From Maridesulfovibrio zosterae DSM 11974 (GTDB taxonomy: Bacteria > Desulfobacterota > Desulfovibrionia > Desulfovibrionales > Desulfovibrionaceae): a DNA stretch of 64,000 nt. Made by a program: the position numbers and the translations under genes. The stretch's first letter is position 1. The number at the start of each line of letters is the position of its first letter. The stretch spans positions 124,641-188,640 of the forward strand of contig NZ_KE384344.1 in NCBI RefSeq assembly GCF_000425265.1, read 5' to 3'. Positions 1 through 8,324 of the stretch are shown here, piece by piece. The notes beneath the pieces are model-generated. The model made no database searches, was not told where the DNA came from, and saw nothing but the letters and a program-made list of their open reading frames with translations.

Positions 1-299
1 GAATGGTAATGGATGCTTTAGCCCTACTGCTGATCACCATCCCTATCTTTTTTCCTATTGTCACAGCTATGGGGTATGATCCCATATGGTTTGGTGTCTT
101 GATTACCATTGTTACAACAATGGGTGCAATTACCCCACCTGTAGGTGTTACTACATTTATTGTCGCCTCAATGGCTGAAGATGTGTCAATTGATCGCGTT
201 TTTTTAGGGGTGAGCTATTTCATGGTTGCCTATATTGTCCTAGTCGCCTTGATGCTTATGCTTCCTGCAACAGTCACCTTTTTACCTACACTGCTTTAA
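1..299 (+). CDS. TRAP transporter large permease (DctM-like), 3' end only
   Basis: This is the C-terminal 98 residues or so of a gene that begins before the window. The fragment is very hydrophobic, with three apparent membrane segments. It carries MDALALLL, IPIFFPIV, DPIWFGVL and GAITPPVGV, which is how the last helices of DctM/SiaM-type large TRAP permease subunits read. These proteins carry organic acids inward with sodium, working with a periplasmic binding protein and a small membrane subunit, both presumably upstream. The stop lies seven bases before the next gene, so the two may be cotranscribed. The family call is fairly safe; the substrate cannot be told. Confidence 0.85.
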   Translation, partial: MVMDALALLLITIPIFFPIVTAMGYDPIWFGVLITIVTTMGAITPPVGVTTFIVASMAEDVSIDRVFLGVSYFMVAYIVLVALMLMLPATVTFLPTLL

Positions 300-305
300 T
301 CCATT

Positions 306-1175
306 ATGCCTGCTGAGTTTGTAACAGTTACCAAGGCTGAGTCCGGACAGAAAATAATCCGTTTTCTCGAGCGTAGAGTAGGTGGTGAGGTGCCCCGAGC
401 AGCTATTATGCGTTGGATTCGTAAAGGTCATGTGCGGGTCGATAAAGGCCGTTACAAGCCTTTTGATATAGTGAAAGAAGGGCAGACTGTCAGGATTCCT
501 CCGTACAAGGCTGATCCCAAGCCGAAGCATGATTTATTGCCACCACTTAAAGTTATTTACGAGGATCATAATTTTCTGGCTGTGTACAAGCCTGCAGGCC
601 TTCCATCTCAGGGTGGCTCAGGGCACAAGGACAGTGTGGCAGACAGGCTTCTCGGTATGTATGCAAATGATCATTTCAAGCCTGCTCCAGCTCATAGACT
701 GGATCGGGACACTTCTGGTGTTCTGCTGGCAGGTAAAAGTTATGAGGGACAAAAAAAACTTTCTGATATGTTTGCAGCAGGGGAAGGTGGGAAATACTAT
801 CTAACTGTAGTCAAAGGACAGTGGATGGCAAATGGCTGGCAGGAGCTTCATGATTTTATGGGGAAATCAGGTGAGTCTGGGAATGAGAAAGTTGTTACCG
901 GTATTGGTAAAAAAGCATCTTCTTCTGTTTTTCCTTTGGCAGTTTCTGAAAGTGAGACTGTTCTTCTTGTACAGCTTCACACCGGTCGTACACACCAGAT
1001 CAGAGTTCAGCTTTCTTCAAGGGGATTTCCGATTATCGGTGATGGTAAATATGGCGGAGGTACAGGAGCAATGCAGTTACATTGCTGGAGAATAGAAACT
1101 CCGTGGTTTACAGCTGAGAGCCTTCCTGACTGGGATGTTGGACTTCCTGAGGATATAAATTTTTTTATATCATGA
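306..1175 (+). CDS. RluA-family 23S rRNA pseudouridine synthase
   Basis: A 289-residue protein with an N-terminal S4-like RNA-binding region (about residues 5-65) and a RluA-type catalytic domain (about 80-280). The family signature HRLDRDTSGVLL, with the catalytic aspartate in HRLDRD, is intact. HTGRTHQIRVQL and the GDGKYGG segment are also present. Enzymes of this family isomerise uridines in 23S rRNA or tRNA, and the S4 plus catalytic layout fits the RluC/RluD branch; which uridine is modified cannot be decided. No clear Shine-Dalgarno precedes the ATG, which sits just after the permease stop, so translational coupling is plausible. A strong terminator follows. Confidence 0.9.
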   Translation: MPAEFVTVTKAESGQKIIRFLERRVGGEVPRAAIMRWIRKGHVRVDKGRYKPFDIVKEGQTVRIPPYKADPKPKHDLLPPLKVIYEDHNFLAVYKPAGLPSQGGSGHKDSVADRLLGMYANDHFKPAPAHRLDRDTSGVLLAGKSYEGQKKLSDMFAAGEGGKYYLTVVKGQWMANGWQELHDFMGKSGESGNEKVVTGIGKKASSSVFPLAVSESETVLLVQLHTGRTHQIRVQLSSRGFPIIGDGKYGGGTGAMQLHCWRIETPWFTAESLPDWDVGLPEDINFFIS

Positions 1176-1217
1176 TTTTGCTATAATATCGAAAGGTTAT
1201 ATTCATGATTTTTGAGA

Positions 1218-1248
1218 CGGCTGGACACATGTGTCCAGCCGTTTTTTT
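1218..1248 (+). terminator. Intrinsic terminator after the pseudouridine synthase
   Basis: A perfect 24-bp palindrome (1218-1241, arms CGGCTGGACACA) is followed directly by a run of seven T. This is a textbook rho-independent terminator on the plus strand. Confidence 0.9.
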
Positions 1249-1368
1249 ATTATCTCTGCTTGAGTTCAATTTTCGTATTAAGTGATTTTTTTAAATAGAA
1301 TATGTCCATATAAAAAAGGAGATTATGCTTTTAATATTTTGCTGATCTTTATAAACATGAAGTAGTTA

Positions 1369-1396
1369 TTGACAAACGATAATTTATTGCTGTAAT
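1369..1396 (+). promoter_or_regulatory. Likely sigma-70 promoter for the DUF2975/HTH pair
   Basis: A perfect -35 box TTGACA (1369-1374) is separated by 16 bp from TGTAAT (1391-1396), one base from TATAAT. It lies about 45 bp before the ATG at 1442 in an AT-rich gap behind a terminator, which is the expected place for the promoter of this two-gene unit. Confidence 0.5.
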
Positions 1397-1441
1397 TCAT
1401 GAATTTGAGAGAGGGGTTAAATTCGTTATCAGGAGTTACAA

Positions 1442-1981
1442 ATGGAAAAAATAAAAAAAATCAGCATTCTTCTAAAATATGCCTTCTTAGTGACACTTAT
1501 AATTATACCTTTATTTGAGGTTTGCGCCTGGGTTTTATTTAACGGGAGTTATGACTCTTTTTTTATACCAGAGTTTTTAGTTAAATCAGAATTGTATATC
1601 TTAAGTCCTCTGAGTGATATGCAAAAAGCATTGGGGCTGGCCGCTTCAGCTCCATATATATTGTTAAGTTCCTACAGCATTTGGCAAATGGTTAAGCTCT
1701 TTACTCTATATTCACATGGAAAAATATTTACCGCTGAAAATTCAGCTTGTTACCGGCGTGCAGCATGGGCCTTGCTGATTGGAGAGATCGTATATTCTTT
1801 TAGTCTTACAGCTGTAATTCTTGTGGTGACCATGAATAATAAAGTCGGTGAAAGGTTGCTGGTGTTCGGTTTTGACGATGCGAATATCGGCAATATTGTC
1901 ATTGCCTGTGTAGTCTTGGCTATTTCATGGGTTATGGATGAGGGGCGTAAGCTTCAGGATGAAGCCGAGCTTACAATTTAA
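1442..1981 (+). CDS. DUF2975-type four-helix membrane protein
   Basis: A 179-residue protein with four hydrophobic segments (about residues 12-32, 60-85, 105-130 and 145-165), no signal peptidase site and short loops. The arrangement, and a small Cro/cI-type HTH gene starting nine bases downstream, match the widespread DUF2975 membrane protein plus HTH pair (YoaS/YozG-like in Bacillus). The function of these pairs is not established; the genetic coupling suggests that the regulator and membrane protein act together. An SD-like GGAG lies about eight bases before the ATG. The family call is by layout and membrane pattern, so moderately sure. Confidence 0.65.
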   Translation: MEKIKKISILLKYAFLVTLIIIPLFEVCAWVLFNGSYDSFFIPEFLVKSELYILSPLSDMQKALGLAASAPYILLSSYSIWQMVKLFTLYSHGKIFTAENSACYRRAAWALLIGEIVYSFSLTAVILVVTMNNKVGERLLVFGFDDANIGNIVIACVVLAISWVMDEGRKLQDEAELTI

Positions 1982-1990
1982 GGGGTCAGT

Positions 1991-2212
1991 ATGGCGATAC
2001 TTATTAATTTAGATGTGATGCTCGTAAAGCGTAAAGTTTCATCAAAGGAGCTGGCCGAAGCAGTAGGAATTACACCACAAAATCTTTCAGTTCTGAAGAC
2101 CGGAAAGGCTAAAGCCATACGGTTCTCGACGCTAGAAGCCATATGCAGTTTTTTAGAGTGCCAACCCGGAGATATTTTAGAGTTTCATGAAGATGAGGAT
2201 ATTACTTTATAA
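1991..2212 (+). CDS. Small Cro/cI-family HTH regulator (YozG-like)
   Basis: A 73-residue protein that is almost wholly one HTH domain of the Xre type. It reads MAILINLDVMLVKRKVSSKE, then a recognition-helix region with TPQNLSVLKTGKAKAIRFST, and ends in ICSFLECQPGDILEF, typical of the HTH_26/YozG group. It follows the DUF2975 gene by nine bases with an AGGGG Shine-Dalgarno overlapping the gap. It presumably controls the pair or a nearby operon; no operator can be assigned from the sequence. Confidence 0.85.
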   Translation: MAILINLDVMLVKRKVSSKELAEAVGITPQNLSVLKTGKAKAIRFSTLEAICSFLECQPGDILEFHEDEDITL

Positions 2213-2282
2213 GAATGATATTCATCAGTTGTGATTTTTGAATGGTTCAGGCTAAGTTCTGTGATTTTAATTTATAACAAAA

Positions 2283-2318
2283 GGCCCCGCGACCAGAATG
2301 GTTACGGGGCCTCTTTTT
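2283..2318. terminator. Bidirectional terminator between the HTH gene and echF
   Basis: Stem GGCCCCG (2283-2289) pairs with CGGGGCC (2305-2311). T-rich sequence follows on the plus strand (2312-2318), and TTTTGTT follows on the minus strand, so it can end both the HTH unit and the convergent ech operon. Confidence 0.85.
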
Positions 2319-2342
2319 AGTACAAGACAAGCCAGCAAATTA

Positions 2343-2714
2343 TTATTTGGCTTTCTTTTTGGGTGGCTTAACTTTGCCGACCTGCTCTATCATTTCGCGT
2401 TCCGCAGATGGAGCGCGGTGTACGGGTTTCATGTACAGACTATTCGTCGGACAATGATCCACGCAGATTGAGCAATATACACAGGCAAATGGATCACAAA
2501 CCCATGTGCCTGTGCCGCTATCTTTGTCTTTGGTAACTGTTATGCACTGTGAAGGGCATTTTATCTGGCATTTTTTGCAGAAGATGCAGTCATCAATGTT
2601 ATTGAACAGTTCACCTCTGTAACGGTCAAAAGGCTCACGCTTTTCCACTGGATACATGCGTGTTGAGCTTTTTGAAAGGAGGTTTTTCAGTACAGTGGGA
2701 GTCATGTTAAGCAT
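2343..2714 (-). CDS. echF: Ech hydrogenase subunit EchF (two [4Fe-4S] ferredoxin)
   Basis: A 123-residue polyferredoxin, the electron-relay subunit between the NuoB-like EchC and soluble ferredoxin. Two classic motifs are visible, Cys43-x2-Cys46-x2-Cys49-x3-Cys53-Pro and Cys78-x2-Cys81-x2-Cys84-x3-Cys88-Pro, as in NuoI/EchF. The start chosen is the ATG at 2714. The stop codon of echE forms part of a TAGGAGG Shine-Dalgarno seven bases before it, whereas the longer frame start at 2750 lies inside echE. It is the last gene of the operon, and the terminator follows about 25 bases downstream. Confidence 0.92.
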   Translation of the reverse strand: MLNMTPTVLKNLLSKSSTRMYPVEKREPFDRYRGELFNNIDDCIFCKKCQIKCPSQCITVTKDKDSGTGTWVCDPFACVYCSICVDHCPTNSLYMKPVHRAPSAEREMIEQVGKVKPPKKKAK

Positions 2715-2725
2715 GTCTCGGCCTC

Positions 2726-3802
2726 CTAGCGTTCCGTGCAGCTGATGCACGGGTCGATTGACAGAATGATAACAGGAACGTCAGCAAGTTCGCAGTGTGG
2801 CAGCATTGCCAAAAGCGGCGGAATATTAGCAAACGTAGGCGTGCGGATGCGAACCCTGTCAAGATACTTACTGCCATTACCTTTAATGTAGTACAGGCAT
2901 TCACCGCGGGGCTGTTCCACACGGGTTATAACTTCTCCTTCGGGATTACCTTTGACCTTGGTTGCAATCTCTCCCTGCGGAAGTCCCGCGAGAGCCTGTC
3001 TTACCAGCTCTGCAGATTGTAAGGTCTCGCGGAATCTGACTGTGGAACGTGCATAGCAGTCACCGTCATTTTCAACGACAGGTTCGAAGTCGATTTTATC
3101 AAACGCAGCATATTTAAGCAGACGCATATCAGAGGCAACGCCGCTACCACGAAGGGTAGGCCCGGCGGCTCCTAGGTCATATGCCTGCTCTTTAGTCAGT
3201 ACGCCTACTCCCTTTGTGCGGGTGCAGACAGTGTAATCATTAAGTATGGTGTTCTGAAGACCTTTGATTTCTTTTTCCGCAGTATTTACTTCAGAAAGAA
3301 TCCATGAACACATTTCAGGAGTAAGATCCTGACGGACCCCGCCAACGACGTTGACTGAAGTGATAACGCGGCTACCGGTTGTAGCTTCGTTAATATCCAT
3401 GATGCGCTCACGTATGCGCCAGAACTGCATGAACAGGGCTTCAAAGCCGAAAGCATCGGCAAATAAACCCAGCCATAGCAGATGGCTATGCATACGATGG
3501 AGTTCAGACCATATAGTACGGAGGTATTTAGCTCTGTCAGGAACCTCTACTCCCATAATTTCCTCAATGCCCTGACAGTAGCACATGGAGTGAATGTTGG
3601 AGCAGATACCGCAAACACGTTCAACAATCTGGATCATCTGGTGATAATCACGGATTTCAGCAAGTTTTTCCAAGCCTCTGTGAACGTATCCAAGCGCGGG
3701 AATGGCCTCCTGTACGATCTCGTCTTCCACGACAAGCTTCACATGCAGCGGCTCCGGAAGAACCGGATGCTGCGGACCGAAAGGTATGATGGTACGTGCC
3801 AT
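2726..3802 (-). CDS. echE: Ech NiFe hydrogenase large (catalytic) subunit EchE
   Basis: A 358-residue NuoD/HycE-family protein carrying the NiFe site. Both cysteine pairs are present: RVCGICSNIH near the N-terminus (Cys64, Cys67, His71) and DPCISCTER as the very last residues (Cys352, Cys355). This separates a true hydrogenase from complex I NuoD, which has lost these cysteines. It should interconvert protons and H2 on the cytoplasmic face, with electrons passed to EchC and EchF. The protein ends immediately after the C-terminal motif, so there is no peptide for a maturation endopeptidase to remove. The preceding gene is echD, 49 bases away. Confidence 0.95.
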   Translation of the reverse strand: MARTIIPFGPQHPVLPEPLHVKLVVEDEIVQEAIPALGYVHRGLEKLAEIRDYHQMIQIVERVCGICSNIHSMCYCQGIEEIMGVEVPDRAKYLRTIWSELHRMHSHLLWLGLFADAFGFEALFMQFWRIRERIMDINEATTGSRVITSVNVVGGVRQDLTPEMCSWILSEVNTAEKEIKGLQNTILNDYTVCTRTKGVGVLTKEQAYDLGAAGPTLRGSGVASDMRLLKYAAFDKIDFEPVVENDGDCYARSTVRFRETLQSAELVRQALAGLPQGEIATKVKGNPEGEVITRVEQPRGECLYYIKGNGSKYLDRVRIRTPTFANIPPLLAMLPHCELADVPVIILSIDPCISCTER

Positions 3803-3851
3803 AGTTTACCCTATAGTTGTTATCGTCTTGGTTTTCATCCGGGAAGACGAG

Positions 3852-4223
3852 TTATTTTTTAGGAGTCATCGCCTTAGTGTTATTACACATAGGGATGATT
3901 GTTATTTCATCATCAAGGTACAGCTTGCGACCGTAGTCAAGTACCAGTCCCTCAAAAGTAAGAGCGAACTGGTCCTGAAGTTCGTTTTCAACAAGCAGAG
4001 CTGCAAAGTAGATACCGCTTACTGACGGGATCGGTTTATCAATATCCGCAGTCAGTCGTAAGTTAGTAAGTACTTCATCTTTGTCGAAGTGATAGATTAT
4101 ATCCACTTTGCCTTCACCTATATTGGTGCAGGATAAAGTGACGAAACGCTGTCCGGCACTTTTCATTTTGGATACTTCTCCGACTAAGCTTTCCAGAGTT
4201 ATTTCTATCTGATTTTCAATCAC
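3852..4223 (-). CDS. echD: Ech hydrogenase subunit EchD (NuoC-like)
   Basis: A 123-residue soluble protein that fits the short NuoC-like EchD subunit in size, position and pattern (DIIYHFDKDEVLTNLRLTAD, and IYFAALLVENELQDQFAL near the middle). It carries no metal-binding motif. The start is a GTG at 4223 with a GAGGG Shine-Dalgarno nine bases upstream. EchD-type subunits are structural partners of the large subunit at the peripheral arm. It is the least conserved Ech subunit, so the identity rests largely on its place between echC and echE. Confidence 0.85.
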   Translation of the reverse strand: MIENQIEITLESLVGEVSKMKSAGQRFVTLSCTNIGEGKVDIIYHFDKDEVLTNLRLTADIDKPIPSVSGIYFAALLVENELQDQFALTFEGLVLDYGRKLYLDDEITIIPMCNNTKAMTPKK

Positions 4224-4243
4224 GTTGTTATCCCTCGTAATGT

Positions 4244-4678
4244 TTAGCCTTTGAGGCCTTCAAACTTGGCAAGGGCAGTGACCACGCCGTCGATGATAGC
4301 TTCGGGTTTCGCAGGGCATCCGGGGACATATACGTCTACGGGGATAACCTTGTCGACTCCGCCGAGTACGTTGTAACACTCGCGGAAAACACCGCCGGAA
4401 AGACCGCATGCCCCAATGGCTATTACGCCTTTAGGATCAGGCATCTGGTCATAGATGTTACGCAATACTTTAGCGTTACGGGGATTCACTGTTCCGGTTA
4501 CCAGGAGAACGTCAGCATGCTTGGGGTTACCCACATTGACAATGCCGAAACGCTCAACGTCGTACAGCGGTGTCAGGCATGCCAGAACTTCGATATCGCA
4601 GCCGTTACAGCTTCCGCAGTCAAAATGCATGATCCACGGAGATTTGGCGCGTGAATTTTCAATGAATTTCTTGAACAT
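4244..4678 (-). CDS. echC: Ech hydrogenase small subunit EchC (NuoB-like)
   Basis: A 144-residue NuoB/HycG-family protein holding the proximal [4Fe-4S] cluster next to the NiFe site. Ligand cysteines are visible in FDCGSCNGCDIEVLACL, in IGACGLSGGVF (Cys91) and in VPGCPAKPEAI (Cys121). The short length without an added ferredoxin domain is normal for energy-converting group 4 hydrogenases. The start ATG at 4678 is four bases after the echB stop, so translation is probably coupled. Confidence 0.93.
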   Translation of the reverse strand: MFKKFIENSRAKSPWIMHFDCGSCNGCDIEVLACLTPLYDVERFGIVNVGNPKHADVLLVTGTVNPRNAKVLRNIYDQMPDPKGVIAIGACGLSGGVFRECYNVLGGVDKVIPVDVYVPGCPAKPEAIIDGVVTALAKFEGLKG

Positions 4679-4682
4679 AAGC

Positions 4683-5531
4683 TTAACCTGCGTACAGCCA
4701 GATGAGGTTGACGAAAGACATGGCCAGACCGATGCTCCAAACGTATTTAAGCATCCAGCGCCAGGTCATGCGCGCCATAGTGTTGTCAATGATCAGCTCT
4801 GCAAAGTATGTGGAAACGAGCAGAAGTATGACACCCACAAGGCTGGTGTGCCAGAAAAGGGCACATATACCGAGAATGAAGATAGTCTCATACCAGTGGG
4901 CAATCTCAATGATGCCGAGGTATGGACCTGAGAACTCGGTCAGAACACCTTTGACGATTTCCTGATGTCCGTGATGGGAAGTGGAGAAGTCAAAAGGTGA
5001 TTTTCTAAGTTTAATTGTCAGAGCGTAACCCAGAACTACAAACATCAGTGGAAGCTGAATAAGCAAAGGCTGTTTGTAGGCTAGGATTTCATCGATTCTG
5101 AAACTTCCGGTCACCATAAAAATGGACGCGAAAACCAGAATGATAAGTGGCTCATAGGTAAGTACTTGAATAAGCTCACGCTGTGCGCCTACCTGACTGT
5201 ATGGAGAAGGAGTGGAAAGTCCACCCATAACCAGAAATACAGCACCGATAGCCTGAACAAAAAAGACCAGAAGCAGATCCGTTTGTCCAAAAAGCAAAGC
5301 AACGGACAGGGCGGCAGCAATGAGATAGACCCAAGAGCAGAATACCTGCCAGAAGTTGCTGACAACTTTATCTTTACCGAACAGTTTGGCAACATCGTAG
5401 AAAGGCTGCAGAATTGGAGGACCGAAACGGGACTGCAGACGTGCTGTTACGCGTCTGTCAATACCGGCAATAAGTCCACCAAGGATTGGGGCAATAACGA
5501 TACCGAGAATCATAAGGATTATAGTTTTCAT
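4683..5531 (-). CDS. echB: Ech hydrogenase membrane subunit EchB (NuoH-like)
   Basis: A 282-residue integral membrane protein with about eight hydrophobic segments, matching NuoH/EchB. Typical loops are visible: DRRVTARLQSRFGPPILQP after helix 1, and the segment around FDFSTSHHGHQEIVKGVLTE, which in this family faces the hydrogenase module and helps couple redox chemistry to ion movement. Its ATG overlaps the echA stop by one base (TAATG). Confidence 0.94.
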   Translation of the reverse strand: MKTIILMILGIVIAPILGGLIAGIDRRVTARLQSRFGPPILQPFYDVAKLFGKDKVVSNFWQVFCSWVYLIAAALSVALLFGQTDLLLVFFVQAIGAVFLVMGGLSTPSPYSQVGAQRELIQVLTYEPLIILVFASIFMVTGSFRIDEILAYKQPLLIQLPLMFVVLGYALTIKLRKSPFDFSTSHHGHQEIVKGVLTEFSGPYLGIIEIAHWYETIFILGICALFWHTSLVGVILLLVSTYFAELIIDNTMARMTWRWMLKYVWSIGLAMSFVNLIWLYAG

Positions 5532-7435
5532 TAAAGAGCCCCTCCCAGCATAAGAACGATGAGAGCCAGTGCAATAAAGTTAACCCATAGAGTGAGTTTT
5601 TCTTCACCGAAGAACTCTTTCATATAGTAGTTACTTGCTTTAACAGCCACAGGAGTGTTCATGGGACCAATGAAGGACTGAACGCCTGTTTCTTTGACGT
5701 TGGCTCCACACATATAAGACTGTGAAGTCTTAGCGTTGGCAGATTTTTTAGTTTCAATCCATGAATAGATGAACGCACCTGCGAGTATAATGAAGATAGG
5801 ATAGACAGCGAAAACTCCCATTGGTGATGCAAATACACCAGCAGTGATTTCGAAAGTTTTTCCAACCATGGGCTCGATAAGTCTAGTGTAGATCATCGGA
5901 GAGAAGAGAGACAGGACCACTGCAATACCGGCAAGAACAGTCAGGGTGAGTTTTGTCAGTATACTCTGAGACTCTGCCGGTACTTTATCACGAAGAGGCG
6001 CTGTCAGCAGGATTCCTGCCCAGCGGGCCCAGAATACCAGAGAGACTGCGCTACCAAGTGCAAGCATCGTGATCACGAACATGTTTCCTGATGCAGACTC
6101 AATTGCCATCCACTTGCCAAGCAATACGCCGAATGGAGGAAGCAACATGGTCAAAACACCAATGATTGTGATAACTGCAGTGCGAGGCATCTTAAGATAG
6201 AGGCCATGCATATCTTCAAGGTCGCGACTACCTATACCATGCTCAATTGTGCCTACACACAGGAAGAGCAGGGCCTTGGAAGCTGCGTGGAATATGATCA
6301 GAATTATTGCTGCGGTAATGGACCATTTGGTATTTAGTCCGGCGCAACAGATAATCAGACCGAGGTTACTGATGGTTGAGTATGCAAGTATCTTTTTGCC
6401 GTTACTTTGACTAACCGCAATCGCAGCACAGGCAAGGAACGTAAAAGCTCCACAGAGTGCAATTCCCTGACTGAGGAATGTGCCTGCATACGCCGGCGCA
6501 AGTCTCAAGACAATGTAGACGCCTGCTTTAACCATAGTACTGGAGTGGAGCAGTGCAGATACAGGAGTCGGAGCAACCATTGCTCCGAGCAGCCAGCTCT
6601 GAAAGGGGACCTGAGCAGCTTTTGTGAAACCTGCAAGACAAAGCAGGCCGAGAGGAGCAAGCATCAGCCCGCCCATGGGTCCGGAATGGATAATGACCTG
6701 AAGGTCAAGTGAACCTGTTTCAACATAGGCCCAGATCATTCCGAAAACAAAAGCGACACCTCCAAGAGCATTCATCCACAATGCGCGGGTGGCGTTCTTG
6801 ACTGCAATTTGGTTCTGGTCATGCCCGATGAGCATGAAAGAACAGAAAGTGGTTACTTCAAAAAAGAAGTAGAGCCAGAGGATGTTGTTTGAAAGTACCA
6901 GCCCGTTCATTGCTCCGAGGAACAGAACTAGAAAGAAAAAGAACTGTGGCTGTTTAGACTTTACAAGGTGCAGGTGCTCTTCATGCTCTTTCATGTATGG
7001 GATCGCAAAAAAACAAATCAGCGAACCTATTACAGAAATTACAGCAACCATGATCAGTGAAAGACTATCTGCAAAAATAGCAGGAGTTTCAACTGCATGA
7101 TCAATTACAAATAATTCAAACAAAGCCAGTGGAATAATCTGAAGTATTACAAATACTTTAATTAACTGGTTTTTTAGTTTGAATGCGTAATAAAGCATTA
7201 CGAAAAGCAGGGCAAAATCCGCCAGAGTAACGAGGGAATCCCAGCTGATTCCTACGATAGTACCTGGGGAATACGTGAACGATCCCTGCCCCAGAAGGGC
7301 GAGAGAAACAGCGGCAACACATACTCCTGTGGCAAGAACGATCAGGGTTCTGATCGCACTCACACGCAAAAAGTAGCAGCCGATAGCAGCCACCAAGGGC
7401 AACAAGATGGCTATGACTAGCATCATGGGCAACAT
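5531..7435 (-). CDS. echA: Ech hydrogenase membrane subunit EchA (NuoL/antiporter-like)
   Basis: A 634-residue, strongly hydrophobic NuoL/Mrp-type subunit with about 16 membrane helices; it is the likely ion-translocating channel of the complex. Family segments include LYFFFEVTTFCSFMLIGHDQ, AAQVPFQSWLLGAMVAPTPV, SALLHSSTMVKAGVY and LAYSTISNLGLI. The length matches EchA. It is the first gene of a six-gene operon (echABCDEF) with overlaps or short gaps throughout. The start ATG at 7435 has GAGG five bases upstream. In sulfate reducers Ech couples ferredoxin and H2 to an ion gradient. Confidence 0.94.
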   Translation of the reverse strand: MLPMMLVIAILLPLVAAIGCYFLRVSAIRTLIVLATGVCVAAVSLALLGQGSFTYSPGTIVGISWDSLVTLADFALLFVMLYYAFKLKNQLIKVFVILQIIPLALFELFVIDHAVETPAIFADSLSLIMVAVISVIGSLICFFAIPYMKEHEEHLHLVKSKQPQFFFFLVLFLGAMNGLVLSNNILWLYFFFEVTTFCSFMLIGHDQNQIAVKNATRALWMNALGGVAFVFGMIWAYVETGSLDLQVIIHSGPMGGLMLAPLGLLCLAGFTKAAQVPFQSWLLGAMVAPTPVSALLHSSTMVKAGVYIVLRLAPAYAGTFLSQGIALCGAFTFLACAAIAVSQSNGKKILAYSTISNLGLIICCAGLNTKWSITAAIILIIFHAASKALLFLCVGTIEHGIGSRDLEDMHGLYLKMPRTAVITIIGVLTMLLPPFGVLLGKWMAIESASGNMFVITMLALGSAVSLVFWARWAGILLTAPLRDKVPAESQSILTKLTLTVLAGIAVVLSLFSPMIYTRLIEPMVGKTFEITAGVFASPMGVFAVYPIFIILAGAFIYSWIETKKSANAKTSQSYMCGANVKETGVQSFIGPMNTPVAVKASNYYMKEFFGEEKLTLWVNFIALALIVLMLGGAL

Positions 7436-7617
7436 ACGGACCTCACTGTAACGCGATGTTGTGCCAGATTTAGAAAAACATACCTCAGCCGTGTTAACTT
7501 TTTAAAATTCGTGCAACTTATGAAAATGTCTCACAAATTTCTGTAAAAGCGTAGAAATTTGTCTTCAAAATTCAACAAAAAGTCAATACCTAATTGAGAA
7601 TTAGCACGTTACTTGAC

Positions 7618-7636
7618 TTATCAGGAAAACTGATAA
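7618..7636. promoter_or_regulatory. Short inverted repeat in the echA / NlpC intergenic region
   Basis: Arms TTATCAG and CTGATAA are perfect, with a five-base spacer, in the 296-bp divergent gap between echA and the NlpC gene. The symmetry and spacing resemble an operator for a dimeric regulator. A TTGACT overlaps its left arm (7614-7619). No binding protein can be named. Apart from this the gap is simply AT-rich. Confidence 0.35.
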
Positions 7637-7731
7637 CACTGTGTTATATTGTGAAAAATAGAACTATTAATTAGGTTGTTAGAGGTAAAACCTATTGTTA
7701 ATCACGATTTTTCAGGTTAAAAGCTATTACT

Positions 7732-8253
7732 ATGATAAGTAGAACAAGCGGTGTAAGACGGATTTTTTTGATATTATTTTTTTTGAGTTTGACTATCTTT
7801 TTTACCGGATGCAGTAAAAAAGTGATTTTAATTTCCGGGCGAACGGATATTTCAGGTCATAAAAAGTCAACAAGTAGTCTTGCTTTTTCCGTAGTAAGGA
7901 GTGCAAGGTCTCAGATAGGTAAGCCTTATCATTGGGGTGGATGTTCACCTTATGAGGGGTTTGATTGTTCTGGTTTGGTCTGGTGGGTTTATAACGATAA
8001 CGGTATCAATATTCCGCGAGTGTCCTGGCAGCAGTTGAAAACAGGACGGGCTGTGCATAAAAGTAGAATGCAGGCCGGGGATATCGTTTTTTTTAGAATT
8101 CCGGGGCAAGGTAAAAGTTTACATACTGGAATCTATTCAGGGAATGGAAATTCTTTTATACATAGTCCTAAAAGCGGACACACTGTGCGAGAAGAGTCTA
8201 TGAATAAAAAATATTGGCAAAAATATTTTATCGCAGCTCGCAGGGTCTTATGA
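7732..8253 (+). CDS. NlpC/P60 cell-wall hydrolase lipoprotein
   Basis: A 173-residue exported protein with a lipoprotein signal (about residues 10-26) ending in FFTGC, followed by an NlpC/P60 papain-like domain (about 55-173). The catalytic cysteine lies in GFDCSGLVWWVY, the histidine in HTGIYSG, and the third polar residue in the HSPKSG region. Such enzymes, for example Spr/MepS, cleave peptidoglycan peptide bonds. The lipobox suggests anchoring in the outer or inner membrane facing the periplasm. It is transcribed divergently from ech and ends at a strong terminator. Confidence 0.9.
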   Translation: MISRTSGVRRIFLILFFLSLTIFFTGCSKKVILISGRTDISGHKKSTSSLAFSVVRSARSQIGKPYHWGGCSPYEGFDCSGLVWWVYNDNGINIPRVSWQQLKTGRAVHKSRMQAGDIVFFRIPGQGKSLHTGIYSGNGNSFIHSPKSGHTVREESMNKKYWQKYFIAARRVL

Positions 8254-8272
8254 TTAATCTCAATGCTAATAA

Positions 8273-8302
8273 AAAAGGGAACTTCATATGAAGTTCCCTT
8301 TT
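8273..8302. terminator. Bidirectional terminator between the NlpC gene and the 8325-8843 gene
   Basis: A perfect 30-bp palindrome (arms AAAAGGGAACTTCAT and its complement) flanked by A and T runs lies between two convergent genes, so it can act on both strands. Confidence 0.85.
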
Positions 8303-8324
8303 AAAATTTAAGTAATACAGGATT

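Noticed and set aside
2795..4025. Several plus-strand open frames over echE and echD
   Set aside because: They lie opposite well-supported ech genes, have no ribosome-binding sites and encode no recognisable protein.
7440..7470. Possible sigma-54 promoter TGGCACAACATCGCGTT before echA
   Set aside because: The -12 GC is misplaced by one base and the site sits only about 15 bp before the start codon, too close for a leader with a Shine-Dalgarno.
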